Translations under genes and position numbers: made by a program
Notes under the pieces: generated by a model
Database searches by the model: none
Told to the model about the DNA's origin: nothing
What the model saw: only the letters and a program-made list of their open reading frames with translations
DNA from: Chloroflexota bacterium
GTDB lineage: Bacteria > Chloroflexota > Anaerolineae > Aggregatilineales > Phototrophicaceae
DNA: 64,000 nucleotides
Assembly: GCA_026708115.1 (NCBI GenBank)
Contig: JAPOVL010000041.1
Location: 62,001-126,000 of the forward strand
Reading direction: 5' to 3'
Shown: piece after piece, positions 44,716 to 54,523 of the stretch
Numbering within the stretch: position 1 is the first letter of the stretch
How the letters are laid out: every line of letters begins with the position of its first letter

Positions 44716-45549
44716 ATGTCCAGAGACTTCGTCATCAGGGAACTCCATGCCATGCGAGATTTGATGGCTTTGGTCGACTTGCAAAAGCAGGTCTGGGGCA
44801 TGCACGATCACGAATGTACCTCGCCCCATACCATGAAGGCGGCAACGGTGGCCGGTGGCGGCGTGCTGGGCGCCGAAGTCGACGGACGACTGAGCGGCTT
44901 CTGCTTTGGCATAGCGGCGAAGCGGAGCGGCGATGTCTGGTTGTGGTCGCATATGACAGCGGTGCATCCCGACGATCAGAATAAAGGCATCGGCTTCGCG
45001 CTCAAGCAAGCGCAGCGGGCCTGGGCGCTGGCGAATGGCTATCGGGTGATGGCATGGACCTTCGACCCGATGCAAGCGGGAAACGCCAATTTCAATCTCA
45101 GTCGGCTGGGGGCGACGGCGCGCATTTATTATGTCAATCACTACGGGTCGATGCAAGACGACCTGAATGCCGGGCTGGCCAGCGATCGCCTGGAAGCGCA
45201 GTGGCATCTCGATGATCCGCGTGTGACTGCCTTGGCGCGGGGTGGTGAGAGACAGGGGCGGATCGCCATCTCGGAAACGACCAGGCTGGTGTTTGTGGAC
45301 AGCCGCGGCGCCCTTCGGTGCAAAGTGCCGGCATCGTTGGACAAGGCGCAGTATGCGATCGAGATCCCCCACAGCATCGCGGCACTGAAGGACGACGACA
45401 TCAAGCGCGCCCAGACCTGGCAGCTTCACGTGCGCGATGCGATTACCTCGCTGCTGGAAGCGGGGTATCACGTCAGCGATTTTGTGCGCGCGGACGGGTC
45501 GAGTTGGTATCTGATGAGCCGCGCGCTCCCGGAAATAGCGGAGGGATGA
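44716..45549 (+). CDS. GNAT-superfamily acetyltransferase-like protein
   Basis: 277 residues. The N-terminal half is a GNAT fold: FVIRELHAMRDLMALVDLQKQVWG, LGAEVDGRLSGFCFG, and the acetyl-CoA loop region HPDDQNKGIGFALKQAQRAWA. The motif WTFDPMQAGNANFNLSRLGA and the remainder match a group of predicted GNAT proteins of unknown substrate. It is the only + gene in this area and is convergent with the PrpD gene at 45562 (12 bases between stops). The ribosome site is weak. Confidence 0.8.
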   Translation: MSRDFVIRELHAMRDLMALVDLQKQVWGMHDHECTSPHTMKAATVAGGGVLGAEVDGRLSGFCFGIAAKRSGDVWLWSHMTAVHPDDQNKGIGFALKQAQRAWALANGYRVMAWTFDPMQAGNANFNLSRLGATARIYYVNHYGSMQDDLNAGLASDRLEAQWHLDDPRVTALARGGERQGRIAISETTRLVFVDSRGALRCKVPASLDKAQYAIEIPHSIAALKDDDIKRAQTWQLHVRDAITSLLEAGYHVSDFVRADGSSWYLMSRALPEIAEG

Positions 45550-45561
45550 CTGCGCAGCCGC

Positions 45562-46947
45562 TTAAACCGGCACGGTTTCGCCCGCGGCGCAGAACTGCAG
45601 CAATTGCATGATATTCTCATACGATTCCAGGTTCATACAGCGCTGGTAAATCTCGTCGACATGACCGTCAGCGAAGAGTTCGCGCGTCAGGACGGCGAAT
45701 TTCTCGCGCATCTCGTCCCGGCTCATGCGAAATTCCGGCTCGCCTTTCATATTGGGCAGGTAAGCTTGGCGGACCTCGCCGGTATCAAGGGTGATGCGCA
45801 GACGGCAACCGTTGAGCCTCGGGTAATCGGCTTCGATCTCGTTATCAACCTGGACATCAATCAGATTGCGCAAGCGCCGCACTTCGGGGTCATCCCAGGC
45901 AGCGAAGTCATGGGGCCAGGCGCTGCCTTGCTGCAGGGCTACCCCGGTTGAAACGCGAATGCTCAAGCCGGCGACCTCGCGCGAAGGCGGGTTGGGATCG
46001 ACGCGGAAGATGGGGCGGGTGGCGTAGCCGTAAGTGCCGAGCTCGATCGACTCAATCGCCGAAATGTCAAGCGGACCGTCTTGCAGGATCGCTTGCACGG
46101 CGTCAATGGCTTGATGGGTGTGTCGGCAACCGCCGTGGGGCTTGAAACCGGTGCCGAGGATGGCGAAATTGTGGCCTAGATCGGCGAAGAGGTCGGGCTC
46201 ATAGCCATCGCCAAAAGCCTGGAAGAAACCATATTCCCCGTCCAGGGCGCCGCGAGGACCGTAGAAGCCGGAGTCCGAAAGGCGCAAAGCGAATACGGCA
46301 TTGCGCGCGGCAAAACCGGCGATCAAGTCCTTGGTGTCGCAGAGCCCGCTTTCGTAGACATATTGCTCGGTGCCGGAAGCAAGGTCGGCCGCCAGCGCGA
46401 CGCAATTGATCATCGTTTCGCGATCGAGGCGCGCGCAGCGCGCCAGCGCCAGCGCGGAAGTAATGGCGCCCAGGGTGCCTTTGAGATCGAGCCCGCGCTC
46501 CCGCTGCATGGGGCGGACCAGCCTACCAACGCGGACGGCAAAGTCGTAGGCGGCGACGATGGCGACGATCATCTCTCTGCCCGTGCTTTGATAGGCTTCG
46601 CCGACAGCCAGCACAGCTGGCACCAATTGCGAGGCGATATGCCCGGCGGAGCGATGTGAATCATCCATGCCCAGAATCTTGACCATGACGCCATTGGCGA
46701 AGGCCGCACCTTCGACCGATACGCGCCGCCCGTTGCCGAGCAGCGTGGCCTCATCGCCCGCCATCATGCTTTCGGCATAAGCTACGGCTTTGGACCCCAA
46801 TTCGCGCTGGTACCCGCCGAGCCCGGTGCCAATGGAATCGAAGACGATGGTCTTGGCCAGTTCAAGGGCTTCCGCCGGGATGTCTTCGTAACGCAGGTTG
46901 ATGGCGTAGTCGACGATTTGTTCCAAAAGGTTTCTTGAATCGGACAT
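45562..46947 (-). CDS. MmgE/PrpD-family protein (copy 1)
   Basis: 461 residues, full length for the 2-methylcitrate-dehydratase-like MmgE/PrpD family. Recognisable: VFDSIGTGLGGYQ near the N-terminus, MDDSHRSAGHIASQLVPA, and GTGFKPHGGCRHTHQAIDAV. True PrpD dehydrates 2-methylcitrate, but other family members act on itaconyl-CoA-type, iminodisuccinate-type or unknown dicarboxylic substrates; no methylcitrate synthase or lyase lies nearby, so the substrate is open. ATG 46947 has AGGAGAA upstream. It is the last gene of the long minus-strand island and a paralogue of the gene at 53067. Confidence 0.85.
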   Translation of the reverse strand: MSDSRNLLEQIVDYAINLRYEDIPAEALELAKTIVFDSIGTGLGGYQRELGSKAVAYAESMMAGDEATLLGNGRRVSVEGAAFANGVMVKILGMDDSHRSAGHIASQLVPAVLAVGEAYQSTGREMIVAIVAAYDFAVRVGRLVRPMQRERGLDLKGTLGAITSALALARCARLDRETMINCVALAADLASGTEQYVYESGLCDTKDLIAGFAARNAVFALRLSDSGFYGPRGALDGEYGFFQAFGDGYEPDLFADLGHNFAILGTGFKPHGGCRHTHQAIDAVQAILQDGPLDISAIESIELGTYGYATRPIFRVDPNPPSREVAGLSIRVSTGVALQQGSAWPHDFAAWDDPEVRRLRNLIDVQVDNEIEADYPRLNGCRLRITLDTGEVRQAYLPNMKGEPEFRMSRDEMREKFAVLTRELFADGHVDEIYQRCMNLESYENIMQLLQFCAAGETVPV

Positions 46948-46991
46948 TTTTGCGTTCTCCTGCAATCTCATTTATCGTGGGTGGTCCCCAT

Positions 46992-48134
46992 TTATCCATC
47001 GTTTAAAAGTCTTCGCGTCACTTCGATCATGTAATCAACATCGTCGCTTGTCAACTCGGGCGTGACCGGCAGATTGACGATCTCGGCGGCCAGGCGCCCG
47101 GTTGTCGTCAAGCCAGCGCGCTCCGGGAACATGCCAGCGTAGACGTCATATTCATAAATTGGCGGCGCATAGTGAATCACGGCTTCAATGCCAGCGGCGC
47201 GCAGTCCCAGATGGAGCTCTTGCTGGCGGTCGACGGCAATGGCGTAGGAGCGAAAGGTCGGCAGCGATTCGGGGCGGAAGCGCGGCAAGGTGGCCGCGGT
47301 ATCAGCGAGACCGGCTTCCAGCCTGCTGACAATGGCGCGGCGTTGCCTGGTCCATTCACCCAGGTACGGCAGCTTCACCAGCAGCAAGGCCGCTTGCAAG
47401 CCATCGAGCGGCACATTGTAACCTTCGGCGATGTAGTTTTGGTAACCGGGAGGCAGTTTGTCGTCATGCGGATCGTGGCCATATGCGACAAGCAGACGCA
47501 GTTGTTCCGCGAGCGAGTCGTCGCCGGTGACCAGCATAGCGCCGTTGCCGGCGCTGCCCAGGGGCTTAAAGGGCGCGAAGCTGAACATGGCCACATCGGC
47601 GAAAGCGCCTACGGGGGCCCCGTGGTCGCAGGCGCCGGTGGCCAGGGCGGCGTCTTCCACGATTTTCAGGTTGTGGCGGTCGGCTAGCGGACGCAGCGCT
47701 CGTACATTCGCCGGATGACCGTGCAGGTCCACCGGAAGGATGGCGCGGGTCTTGCTGGTAATCAGAGCTTCGACTTGATCGACATCAATTGTGTAGTCGC
47801 TCCAGGTGACGTCGCAGAGAACGGGAAGCGCGCCGCACTGGCTGATGGCGCCGGTGGTTGAGATATCGGAATTGCCGACGGTAATCACTTCGTCGTCGGG
47901 TCCGACGCCGCAGGCGCGCAGCGCCAGCAAGAGGGCGATCGTGCCGGAGTGCGCTGCGACGGCATGGCGCTGACGCATTTCGGAAGCGAATTCGGCTTCG
48001 AATTCAGCGCGAATCGTGTAGCTGCTGCGGTAGTCGTCGAAGAGGACGGGCTCAAGCGCTGCCATGATCTCGTCACGCAGCGTTTTATGGGTTTCTGTGG
48101 CGCGGGAACGTGGGACGCGGAAGGGCTGGGACAT
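46992..48134 (-). CDS. DegT/DnrJ/EryC1/StrS-family aminotransferase
   Basis: 380 residues of PLP fold type I. Visible: YTIRAEFEAEFASEM, HAVAAHSGTIALLLALRA, DLHGHPANVRALRPLADRHNLKIVEDAAL (PLP aspartate), and the Schiff-base lysine in FSFAPFKPLGSAGNGAM. Family members usually transfer an amino group to keto-sugars for cell-surface or antibiotic sugars; here it sits inside a catabolic island next to an importer, so a degradative or unusual substrate is possible. The ATG overlaps the preceding permease stop by one base (TGATG), giving translational coupling. Confidence 0.88.
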   Translation of the reverse strand: MSQPFRVPRSRATETHKTLRDEIMAALEPVLFDDYRSSYTIRAEFEAEFASEMRQRHAVAAHSGTIALLLALRACGVGPDDEVITVGNSDISTTGAISQCGALPVLCDVTWSDYTIDVDQVEALITSKTRAILPVDLHGHPANVRALRPLADRHNLKIVEDAALATGACDHGAPVGAFADVAMFSFAPFKPLGSAGNGAMLVTGDDSLAEQLRLLVAYGHDPHDDKLPPGYQNYIAEGYNVPLDGLQAALLLVKLPYLGEWTRQRRAIVSRLEAGLADTAATLPRFRPESLPTFRSYAIAVDRQQELHLGLRAAGIEAVIHYAPPIYEYDVYAGMFPERAGLTTTGRLAAEIVNLPVTPELTSDDVDYMIEVTRRLLNDG

Positions 48135-49057
48135 CAGGCGCGGCCGCGGACATTGGGATCGAGGAAGTCGCGCAGCCAATCGCCTAGGAAGACGACGCCG
48201 AGCACGGTGATGGTGATGGCGATGCCGGGGAAGGCGGTCATCCACCAGGCGCTGTTGATGTACTGCCTGCCATCGGAGAGCATCAAGCCCCAGGTAACTG
48301 TGGGCGGCTTCACGCCCAAGCCCAGGAAGCTGAGCGAGGACTCGGCGAGGATGGTCACGCCGACCTGCACCGCCGCCAGGACGATGGCGGAGGCGACGAC
48401 ATTGGGCAGGATGTGCAGGAACATGACCTTGAGGCGGCTCTGCCCCAAGGCGTAGGCGGCGAGGACATACTCCATTTCGCGAACTTTGAGCACCTCGCCG
48501 CGGATGACCCGGGCATAGGTGATCCAGCCCGTGAAGCCGAGGATGAGAATGAGTGTGGACAATCCGGCGCCGACGACGCCGGATATGGCGATGACGAGAA
48601 TAATGAAGGGGATGGCGAGCAAGCCGTCGACGATGCGCATGAGGACGCTGTCGACGGGACCGCCGATGAAGCCGCTGATGAGGCCATAAATGACGCCGAG
48701 CGTGCCGGAAATGAGGACGGAAACGACGCCGACAAGCACGGAAACGCGGCTGCCGGCGATGATGCGGCTCAGAATGTCACGGCCCAGTTGGTCGTTGCCA
48801 AGCAAATATGAGTTCCCGCTTTCGTCAACAAAACCCGGTGGCTTGAAGCGGGCGCGAATGTTCCTGCTCAAGGGGTCTTGAGGCGAAATCACGGGTCCGA
48901 TAAAAGCGAGTACCACTACGACTGTCACGATCAGGCTGCCGGCGATGCCGACCGGACTCTTGGCCAAGATGGCCAACAGGCGCAAGGGCAACCTGCGGCG
49001 AACGGGGATGTCGGCGATTGCGCGCTTATTGGATTGATTAGTGCTTTGCGTGTCCAT
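48134..49057 (-). CDS. ABC transporter permease (DppC-like)
   Basis: 307 residues: hydrophilic N-terminus, helix 1 (GIAGSLIVTVVVVLAFIGPVI), LGNDQLGRDILSRIIAGSRVS, EAA loop (YVLAAYALGQSRLKVMFLHILPN), GLGVKPPTVTWGLML, end GDWLRDFLDPNVRGR. Pairs with the permease at 49067. No ATPase is encoded in this cluster. Confidence 0.93.
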   Translation of the reverse strand: MDTQSTNQSNKRAIADIPVRRRLPLRLLAILAKSPVGIAGSLIVTVVVVLAFIGPVISPQDPLSRNIRARFKPPGFVDESGNSYLLGNDQLGRDILSRIIAGSRVSVLVGVVSVLISGTLGVIYGLISGFIGGPVDSVLMRIVDGLLAIPFIILVIAISGVVGAGLSTLILILGFTGWITYARVIRGEVLKVREMEYVLAAYALGQSRLKVMFLHILPNVVASAIVLAAVQVGVTILAESSLSFLGLGVKPPTVTWGLMLSDGRQYINSAWWMTAFPGIAITITVLGVVFLGDWLRDFLDPNVRGRA

Positions 49058-49066
49058 CGTCAGTTG

Positions 49067-50002
49067 TTATTGGAACTTTATGCGCGGGTCAAGGATGATG
49101 TAGATCACATCAATCAAGTAGTTGATTAGAATAAAGGACAGGGCAAAAAATAACAGACCGGCTTGAACAACGGTATTATCGCGGACGCTGATCGAGTCGA
49201 TCATGAGCCGGCCCAGCCCGGGCCAGGAGAAGACGCTTTCGACCACGACCGAGCCGCCCAGGAGCCAGCCGAGTTGCAAGCCAAATACGGTGACAATTGG
49301 GATGAGGGCGTTGCGCAAGGCATGTCGCATCACGACCGTTTTTTGCATCAATCCTTTGCTGTGGGCGGTGCGGACATAATCTTGATTCAGCACCTCCAGC
49401 ATGGCCGAGCGGGTCATGCGCGAAAGGCGCGCCGCCATGCCGACGCCGAGAGTCACTGAGGGCAAGATGATGGATTCTGGTTGCAAGGCGCCATAGGCCG
49501 GGAGGATGCGCAGGTGCACCGAAAATATGATAATGAGCATGAGACCGAGCCAGAAGCTGGGCATGGCTGTGCCCAAGGAAGACATCAAGGTAATGATCAG
49601 GTCAAGCAAGCTATTGCGCTTGAGCGCGGACAGGATACCGAGGGGCACGGCGACGGTCAAGCCGATGGCGGCGGAAGCCGCGGCCAAGATCCAGGAGTAG
49701 CCCAGGCGTTCCAAGATTAACTCCATGGCAGGACGTTTGGCCAAATAAGATTTGCCGAAATCGCCAGTAATGGCTTTGCGCACAAAGGTGAGGTATTGCT
49801 CGCCCAGGGGTCGGTCAAAGCCCCAGAATTTGCGCATCTGGTCGATTTGCTCTTGGCTGAAGAAATCGGGCGCCACCACCAGGATGGGATCGCCGCTCAA
49901 GCGCAGGATGAAGAAGACGACCACGGAGATGATGAACATGGTCACGACCAACTGCAGCATTCGGCTGATGAAGAATCCGCGCATGACTAGGCGTTTGTCC
50001 AT
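49067..50002 (-). CDS. ABC transporter permease (DppB-like)
   Basis: 311 residues: GFFISRMLQLVVTMFIISVVVFF anchor, six predicted helices, EAA loop (VRTAHSKGLMQKTVVMRHALRNAL), end IILDPRIKFQ. The frame is open to 50089 but that part contains the palindromic repeat at 50070, so ATG 50002 (GGTGG upstream) is preferred; ATG 49984 is also possible. Together with the binding protein at 50185 and the C-type permease it makes an importer lacking its own ATPase. Confidence 0.9.
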   Translation of the reverse strand: MDKRLVMRGFFISRMLQLVVTMFIISVVVFFILRLSGDPILVVAPDFFSQEQIDQMRKFWGFDRPLGEQYLTFVRKAITGDFGKSYLAKRPAMELILERLGYSWILAAASAAIGLTVAVPLGILSALKRNSLLDLIITLMSSLGTAMPSFWLGLMLIIIFSVHLRILPAYGALQPESIILPSVTLGVGMAARLSRMTRSAMLEVLNQDYVRTAHSKGLMQKTVVMRHALRNALIPIVTVFGLQLGWLLGGSVVVESVFSWPGLGRLMIDSISVRDNTVVQAGLLFFALSFILINYLIDVIYIILDPRIKFQ

Positions 50003-50069
50003 TGCGAGCGATCCACCGCCGCGCATAAACGCCGCAGGTCGATCGCCCGTATTGATATTCCAGCGAAAC

Positions 50070-50156
50070 CTGTAGGGGCGGCATGCCATGCCGCCCGCCG
50101 CCGCGAAAACCGTCTGTTAAAGGCGGAGCGTGCGTCTCGTCGAGACGCCCCTACAG
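50070..50156. repeat. Composite palindromic element between binding-protein and permease genes
   Basis: Perfect 11-bp terminal inverted repeats CTGTAGGGGCG (50070-50080) and CGCCCCTACAG (50146-50156) enclose two smaller palindromes (GGCATGCCATGCC and CGTCTCGTCGAGACG). It occupies the same place as the hairpins in the other three importer operons, though with a different sequence. Confidence 0.7.
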
Positions 50157-50184
50157 AGCCGCGCGTTAGCGGGGCAGGCTATTC

Positions 50185-51771
50185 CTACATACCCGCCAGC
50201 TTGACGTCGCGGAAGGTCATCCAACCATCTTTGCGTGGCGTGAAATCGAACTCGGCTGAATTCAACGCCATCACGTCAGTGATCTCGAAGAGCGTGATTG
50301 TCTGGGTTAAGTCGATGTAGTATTCCCACCACTGTTCCCAGAGCGCGAGGCGCTCGTCGCGATCGATCGTCACCTGGATCGCCTCTGCAATCGCGTCCCA
50401 GTCTTCGTCGCAAACGCTGTAGGCAACCGCCGTCCAATCGCACTGGTAGAAAAGCGGCAGCAGGGCAGGCCCACAGCCGAGGGCTGCCAGCATCAGTTCA
50501 CGGTTGTTGCCGCTGCGTTGTACTTCGACGGCGAAGGCGGAGGCGTCGCGAACGGTCAAATCTACGGTGAAGCCGACTTCCTCGAGCAAGGCGGCGGCGA
50601 CTTCAGCCACTTCCTTGGCGCTGCCGCCACGACCAACGACAGGCGAATCCAGGTGAAGGGTGGGACCTTCGCCCTCGGCATAGCCAGCTTTAGCCAGGTA
50701 TTCCTTCGCCAGGTCAGGATCGTACCATTCGGCGATGACATCGGGATCGGCGTATTTGTCAGCCATGCCTTCCGGATAGTAGGAGCAGACGCGAGCCAGG
50801 CGGGCGCTGGCCGAGCCGTGCACTTCCGCCAGCAGATGCCGGTCGAGCGCGTGGGTGATGGCTTTGCGCACGTTGATGTCCAGCGTGGCTGGCTGATAAT
50901 CCGGGAAGGTTTCCGGGAAGGCGCCGCTCTCGGTATCGACGCGGGCATAGTAGTGGTACATTCTGTTCCCGCTTTCGGTGAGCAGGCTGATGCCGTCGGT
51001 GGCTTCGAGCGTGGCTCGGTCGGGCACGGGCACGCCTCTCATCAAGTCGATCTGGCCGGCGAGCAAGGCGGCGACCTGCGCCGACGGCTCGGGGATGACC
51101 TGGTAGACCACACGATCAACCGCTGGGCGGCCGCTGTGATAGTCGTCCCAAGCCTCAAAGACATAGCGATCGTTCTCGCTGAGTTCGGCCAGCACGTAAG
51201 GACCGGAGCCGACGGGATTGCGGTTGAACTCTTCCTGGCCGACTTCCTCGAAGTAAGCGGGCGGGATCAACTCGCAGCCGTTATAGCTGACGTCATTCTC
51301 GAAGTAGGCGTGGGGCTCGTTCGTGTGGATATCAACAGTCAGGTCATCCACAACTTCGACTTCTTTGACGAAAGCCCACTGCTGATAGAGCGGGATGTCG
51401 CCGATGGGATGGCGGACGCGGTCGATATTCCATTTGACGGCTGCGGCATCAACCGGCTCGCCATTGTGGAAGGTGGCGCCCTCGCGCAGGTGGAAGCGCC
51501 AGGTGGTGTCGCCGACCGTCTCCCAGCTATGGGCGGCTTGCGGGACATATCCGCTGCCATCGGCGGCGCGCCAGATCAGGCAATCGTAGTACAAGTTGAG
51601 CAAATGGTGCGTGGAGCCGTACCAGTGCGAGTGCGGATCCATGGGACGTATAGGACCGCTATGGGCGTAGACGAATTCGGACATATCGTCTTGCGCCGCG
51701 GCGGGCGCAAATGTCAAAGCGCCGATCATGGCGATCAGGCTAAGCAGTACAAAAAGTCTTGCTGTATTCAC
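50185..51771 (-). CDS. Extracellular solute-binding protein, family 5
   Basis: 528 residues. Signal peptide MNTARLFVLLSLIAMIGALT, cleavage near PAAAQD; then WETVGDTTWRFHLREGATFHNGEP, typical of family 5, and VRKAITHALDRHLLAE. Ligand unknown; the island of amino-acid-derivative enzymes suggests a peptide, opine-like or amide compound. The GTG start has AAAGGAG eight bases upstream, a strong site. First gene of the importer group. Confidence 0.92.
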   Translation of the reverse strand: MNTARLFVLLSLIAMIGALTFAPAAAQDDMSEFVYAHSGPIRPMDPHSHWYGSTHHLLNLYYDCLIWRAADGSGYVPQAAHSWETVGDTTWRFHLREGATFHNGEPVDAAAVKWNIDRVRHPIGDIPLYQQWAFVKEVEVVDDLTVDIHTNEPHAYFENDVSYNGCELIPPAYFEEVGQEEFNRNPVGSGPYVLAELSENDRYVFEAWDDYHSGRPAVDRVVYQVIPEPSAQVAALLAGQIDLMRGVPVPDRATLEATDGISLLTESGNRMYHYYARVDTESGAFPETFPDYQPATLDINVRKAITHALDRHLLAEVHGSASARLARVCSYYPEGMADKYADPDVIAEWYDPDLAKEYLAKAGYAEGEGPTLHLDSPVVGRGGSAKEVAEVAAALLEEVGFTVDLTVRDASAFAVEVQRSGNNRELMLAALGCGPALLPLFYQCDWTAVAYSVCDEDWDAIAEAIQVTIDRDERLALWEQWWEYYIDLTQTITLFEITDVMALNSAEFDFTPRKDGWMTFRDVKLAGM

Positions 51772-51884
51772 GATTCACTCCTTTTGTGAATGTTCAATCC
51801 GATAGTAACTGATGAGTCGTTTGTTGGCATTGGCGATATTCACCTCCTTTGTTGCCTTGTTCCTGTGGTAACCCCCCAAACATC

Positions 51885-52970
51885 TCACTCCAATGAGGCG
51901 TAGTATGCCAGTTTATCTTCATCTATGGCAACGCCCAAGCCTACGCCCGGCGGCGGCTTCAGGATTTGACCATCCGGCTGGTAAGGCTCGGCCAGGATGG
52001 AATCGGTCATATCGGAGAAGCCGGCGGGCCATTTCGCAATCGGCGTGGCGACTGCCAGGTGCGCAGCGGCCGCGGCGATGATATCAAAGTAAGGCGCGAT
52101 CGAAATCTCTAATCCGGCCGCCTCCGCGACAGCGGACATGCGCTGCGCGGGCAGTAAGCCGCCGTATCGATGCAATTTGTAATGTAAGACATGCGCTGCG
52201 CGGCGCTCGGCAATTTCGTAAACGCTGCGCGAGTCGGCTGTCGATTCGTCAGCCTGCAAGGGCGTACGCAAGCGCGTAGCCAGCACTGCCATCTCGTCCA
52301 GGTAGCGCACGGGCTGCTCGAACAAAGCGACACGGCCCAGCGCTTCCAAAGATGTCAAGGCCTTGACAGCATCGCCCAGAGTATAACCCGTATTGCCGTC
52401 CAATTGAAAACGAATCCCCTCGTCGACCCGGTTTAGCAATTCGCCGTACCACGCCAGGTCTTCCTCGACGCTGAAGCCGATCTTGGTTTTGAACCAGGTC
52501 CAGCCATCGGCAGCGAGTTCTTCAATGCGCGCCGCCATATGATCCGGTTCTTCCCGTTCGACGAAGCCATGACAGAGCACGCCGGGCATGACGGCCCCGC
52601 CGAGCAGTTGATACACCGGCAGGCCCAGCGCCTTGCCCTTGATATCCCAGAGCGCGAAGTCGATGGCGGTGTAGGCGTTGACCGCCTTGCGCAAGGCTTG
52701 TCGCATGCGCAGGTGCAGGCGCTCGATGTTGAAGGGATCCTGGCCTAGGAGCGCTGGCTGCAGGTAGCGCTCGATTTGCAGCTTGATCACTTCGACCGGG
52801 TCGCCGCCCCAAGGCGCAGGACCGACTGTCTGACCGATGCCGGTGATGCCTTCGTCAGTATGCACTTGCGCCACCACCGTGTTGGTGTCGGTGGAGACGC
52901 CGTAAGCCGTCGCCAGATCGCGGCTGCGCGAGATCCTGACGATGGTCGTGTCAATCTTTGTGATTTTCAT
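51885..52970 (-). CDS. Mandelate racemase/muconate-lactonising-type enzyme
   Basis: 361-residue enolase-superfamily enzyme. Catalytic and metal residues: K161/K163 (KTKIG), D191 (QLDGNTG), E218 (FEQPV), D241 (ADEST), K265 (HYKLHRYGG). The K-x-K and second Lys place it in the muconate-lactonising subgroup, which includes cycloisomerases, dipeptide epimerases and racemases. It is clearly different from the NSAR-type enzyme at 36160. GGGGAGGGGG lies upstream of the ATG. The substrate is unknown. Confidence 0.9.
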   Translation of the reverse strand: MKITKIDTTIVRISRSRDLATAYGVSTDTNTVVAQVHTDEGITGIGQTVGPAPWGGDPVEVIKLQIERYLQPALLGQDPFNIERLHLRMRQALRKAVNAYTAIDFALWDIKGKALGLPVYQLLGGAVMPGVLCHGFVEREEPDHMAARIEELAADGWTWFKTKIGFSVEEDLAWYGELLNRVDEGIRFQLDGNTGYTLGDAVKALTSLEALGRVALFEQPVRYLDEMAVLATRLRTPLQADESTADSRSVYEIAERRAAHVLHYKLHRYGGLLPAQRMSAVAEAAGLEISIAPYFDIIAAAAAHLAVATPIAKWPAGFSDMTDSILAEPYQPDGQILKPPPGVGLGVAIDEDKLAYYASLE

Positions 52971-53036
52971 ATTTTTACCCCCTCCCCAAACTCAGTGCCC
53001 CCTCGGTCCCCCGCCTCTACGGAGGATGTGTCCCAC

Positions 53037-53065
53037 AAAAAAGGGAGAAGCTTTTATCTCTCCTT
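53037..53065 (-). terminator. Predicted intrinsic terminator
   Basis: On the minus strand GGAGA (53063-53059) and TCTCC (53048-53044) form a short stem followed by a C and a run of six T (53042-53037), directly after the PrpD stop at 53067. It could reduce read-through into the racemase and importer genes. Confidence 0.5.
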
Positions 53066-53066
53066 G

Positions 53067-54455
53067 CTATGCTTCGGCAAGGGTCGTCATTGGCTGCGGC
53101 ACGGTCAATCGCAGGAGTTCGCTCACATCGTCAAGATGCTCCAAGCGATTGCAGCAGTCCAGCAGGTGGCCTATCTGCTCGTCCGACAACATATCGCCGA
53201 CCAGATAGCGGAATTTGCTCTCGAATTCGGCCTCGGTTAGCATGTTCTCGGGCTCGCCCTTGGCATGTTCGACGCGCCCTTTGTATTGTGTCCCGTCTTC
53301 GGTCGCGATGCGCACTTCGCAGCCGTTTTTCAGCGGATGTTCGGCCTGAATCGCTTCGTCCAGGCCGACCTTGACCAACTGACGGAGACGGCGCGCTTCG
53401 GGGTTATCGTAGGTTTCGATGTCTTCGCGGAACCAGGCGCCGCGCGTCAAAATGACGGATGCCGTCACAGGCAAACTGAAGCCGGCCTGACCGACAGTCT
53501 GCGGCTCGTAGTTGACGCGAAATGCGGGCGTGATCGCTTCGTGATAGGTGTCGATTTCGATGCTGGTGATGGTGTCGAGATCTGGTTGACCGGATTTTAG
53601 CAATTCTTGTGTGGCATCGACGCAGGAATGCACGTGGCGACAACCGGCATGCGGTTTGAAGCCGGTGCGCGCCAGAGCCTGACTGTCTAGCCGATCGAGT
53701 ATCGATCCGTCGTAGCCGGGACCAAAGGCATGGAAATAGCCGTAGGGACCGTCAAGGGCGCCGGGCGGTCCGCGGAAGCCGAAGTCCGCCATTGCAGCGC
53801 TATAGATGCCGTTGCGGGCGCCGTAACCCGCGAGCAAGTCTTTGGTATCGCAGCTGCCTGCATCCCAGACGTATTGCTCCGTGCCGCAAGCAAGGTCCAT
53901 CGATAGCGCCAGCGCATGTGTGATTTTCTCCGCGGGCAAGCCCATGGCGACGGCTGCGGTGGCGGCGCTGGCCAGCGTGCCAGCTTGACTCTTGTGGTCG
54001 AGCCCGCGTTCGCGCTGCCAGGTGTCGACGGCGGAATGCACCATGTCCATCACATCGTAGCCGACTGCCAGCGCCGTGATAACTTGCTCCCCATTTAGTC
54101 GCAGTCTTTCGCCCAGGGTCAGCGCGACCGGCACTAGCTGGCTGGCGACGTGCCCAGCGGTGCTGTGCGAATCGTCCATACCGAGGAATTTGCCCATCAC
54201 GGCGTTGGCCCAGGCGGCGCCTTCGGCTGTGCTGCGGCGGCCGTCGCCGACGATTGAGGCGTCGTCGCCCGGTAGCATCTGCGCGGCATAATCAGAAGCG
54301 AGTTGCCCGAGCGCCGTCTGATAGCCGCCGAGCATGGTGCCGATGAAGTCGAGCACGACTTGCCGGGCGCGCGTGACTGTTAGCTCGGACAGATCTTGGT
54401 ATGTGCGTGCGGCAGCGTATTCGCCTATGAAGGAAACGGCGGTTTGCTCTGTCAT
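53067..54455 (-). CDS. MmgE/PrpD-family protein (copy 2)
   Basis: 462 residues, paralogue of the gene at 45562 with the same landmarks: VLDFIGTMLGGYQ, MDDSHSTAGHVASQLVPV, CGTEQYVWDAGSCDTKDLLAGYGARNG and GFKPHAGCRHVHSC. Two members in one island suggest two successive or alternative dehydration/isomerisation steps. AAAGGAG precedes the ATG. The terminator follows its stop. Confidence 0.87.
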   Translation of the reverse strand: MTEQTAVSFIGEYAAARTYQDLSELTVTRARQVVLDFIGTMLGGYQTALGQLASDYAAQMLPGDDASIVGDGRRSTAEGAAWANAVMGKFLGMDDSHSTAGHVASQLVPVALTLGERLRLNGEQVITALAVGYDVMDMVHSAVDTWQRERGLDHKSQAGTLASAATAAVAMGLPAEKITHALALSMDLACGTEQYVWDAGSCDTKDLLAGYGARNGIYSAAMADFGFRGPPGALDGPYGYFHAFGPGYDGSILDRLDSQALARTGFKPHAGCRHVHSCVDATQELLKSGQPDLDTITSIEIDTYHEAITPAFRVNYEPQTVGQAGFSLPVTASVILTRGAWFREDIETYDNPEARRLRQLVKVGLDEAIQAEHPLKNGCEVRIATEDGTQYKGRVEHAKGEPENMLTEAEFESKFRYLVGDMLSDEQIGHLLDCCNRLEHLDDVSELLRLTVPQPMTTLAEA

Positions 54456-54476
54456 GGTGGAACTCCTTTCACTGGC

Positions 54477-54496
54477 GGGCGACCCAATGATCGCCC
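54477..54496. repeat. GGGCGACC palindrome copy
   Basis: GGGCGACCCAATGATCGCCC, an imperfect copy of the palindrome at 14357, in the gap between the PrpD and M24 genes. Confidence 0.6.
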
Positions 54497-54523
54497 CTTG
54501 AGATTACTGGTGGCCGGCAGGGC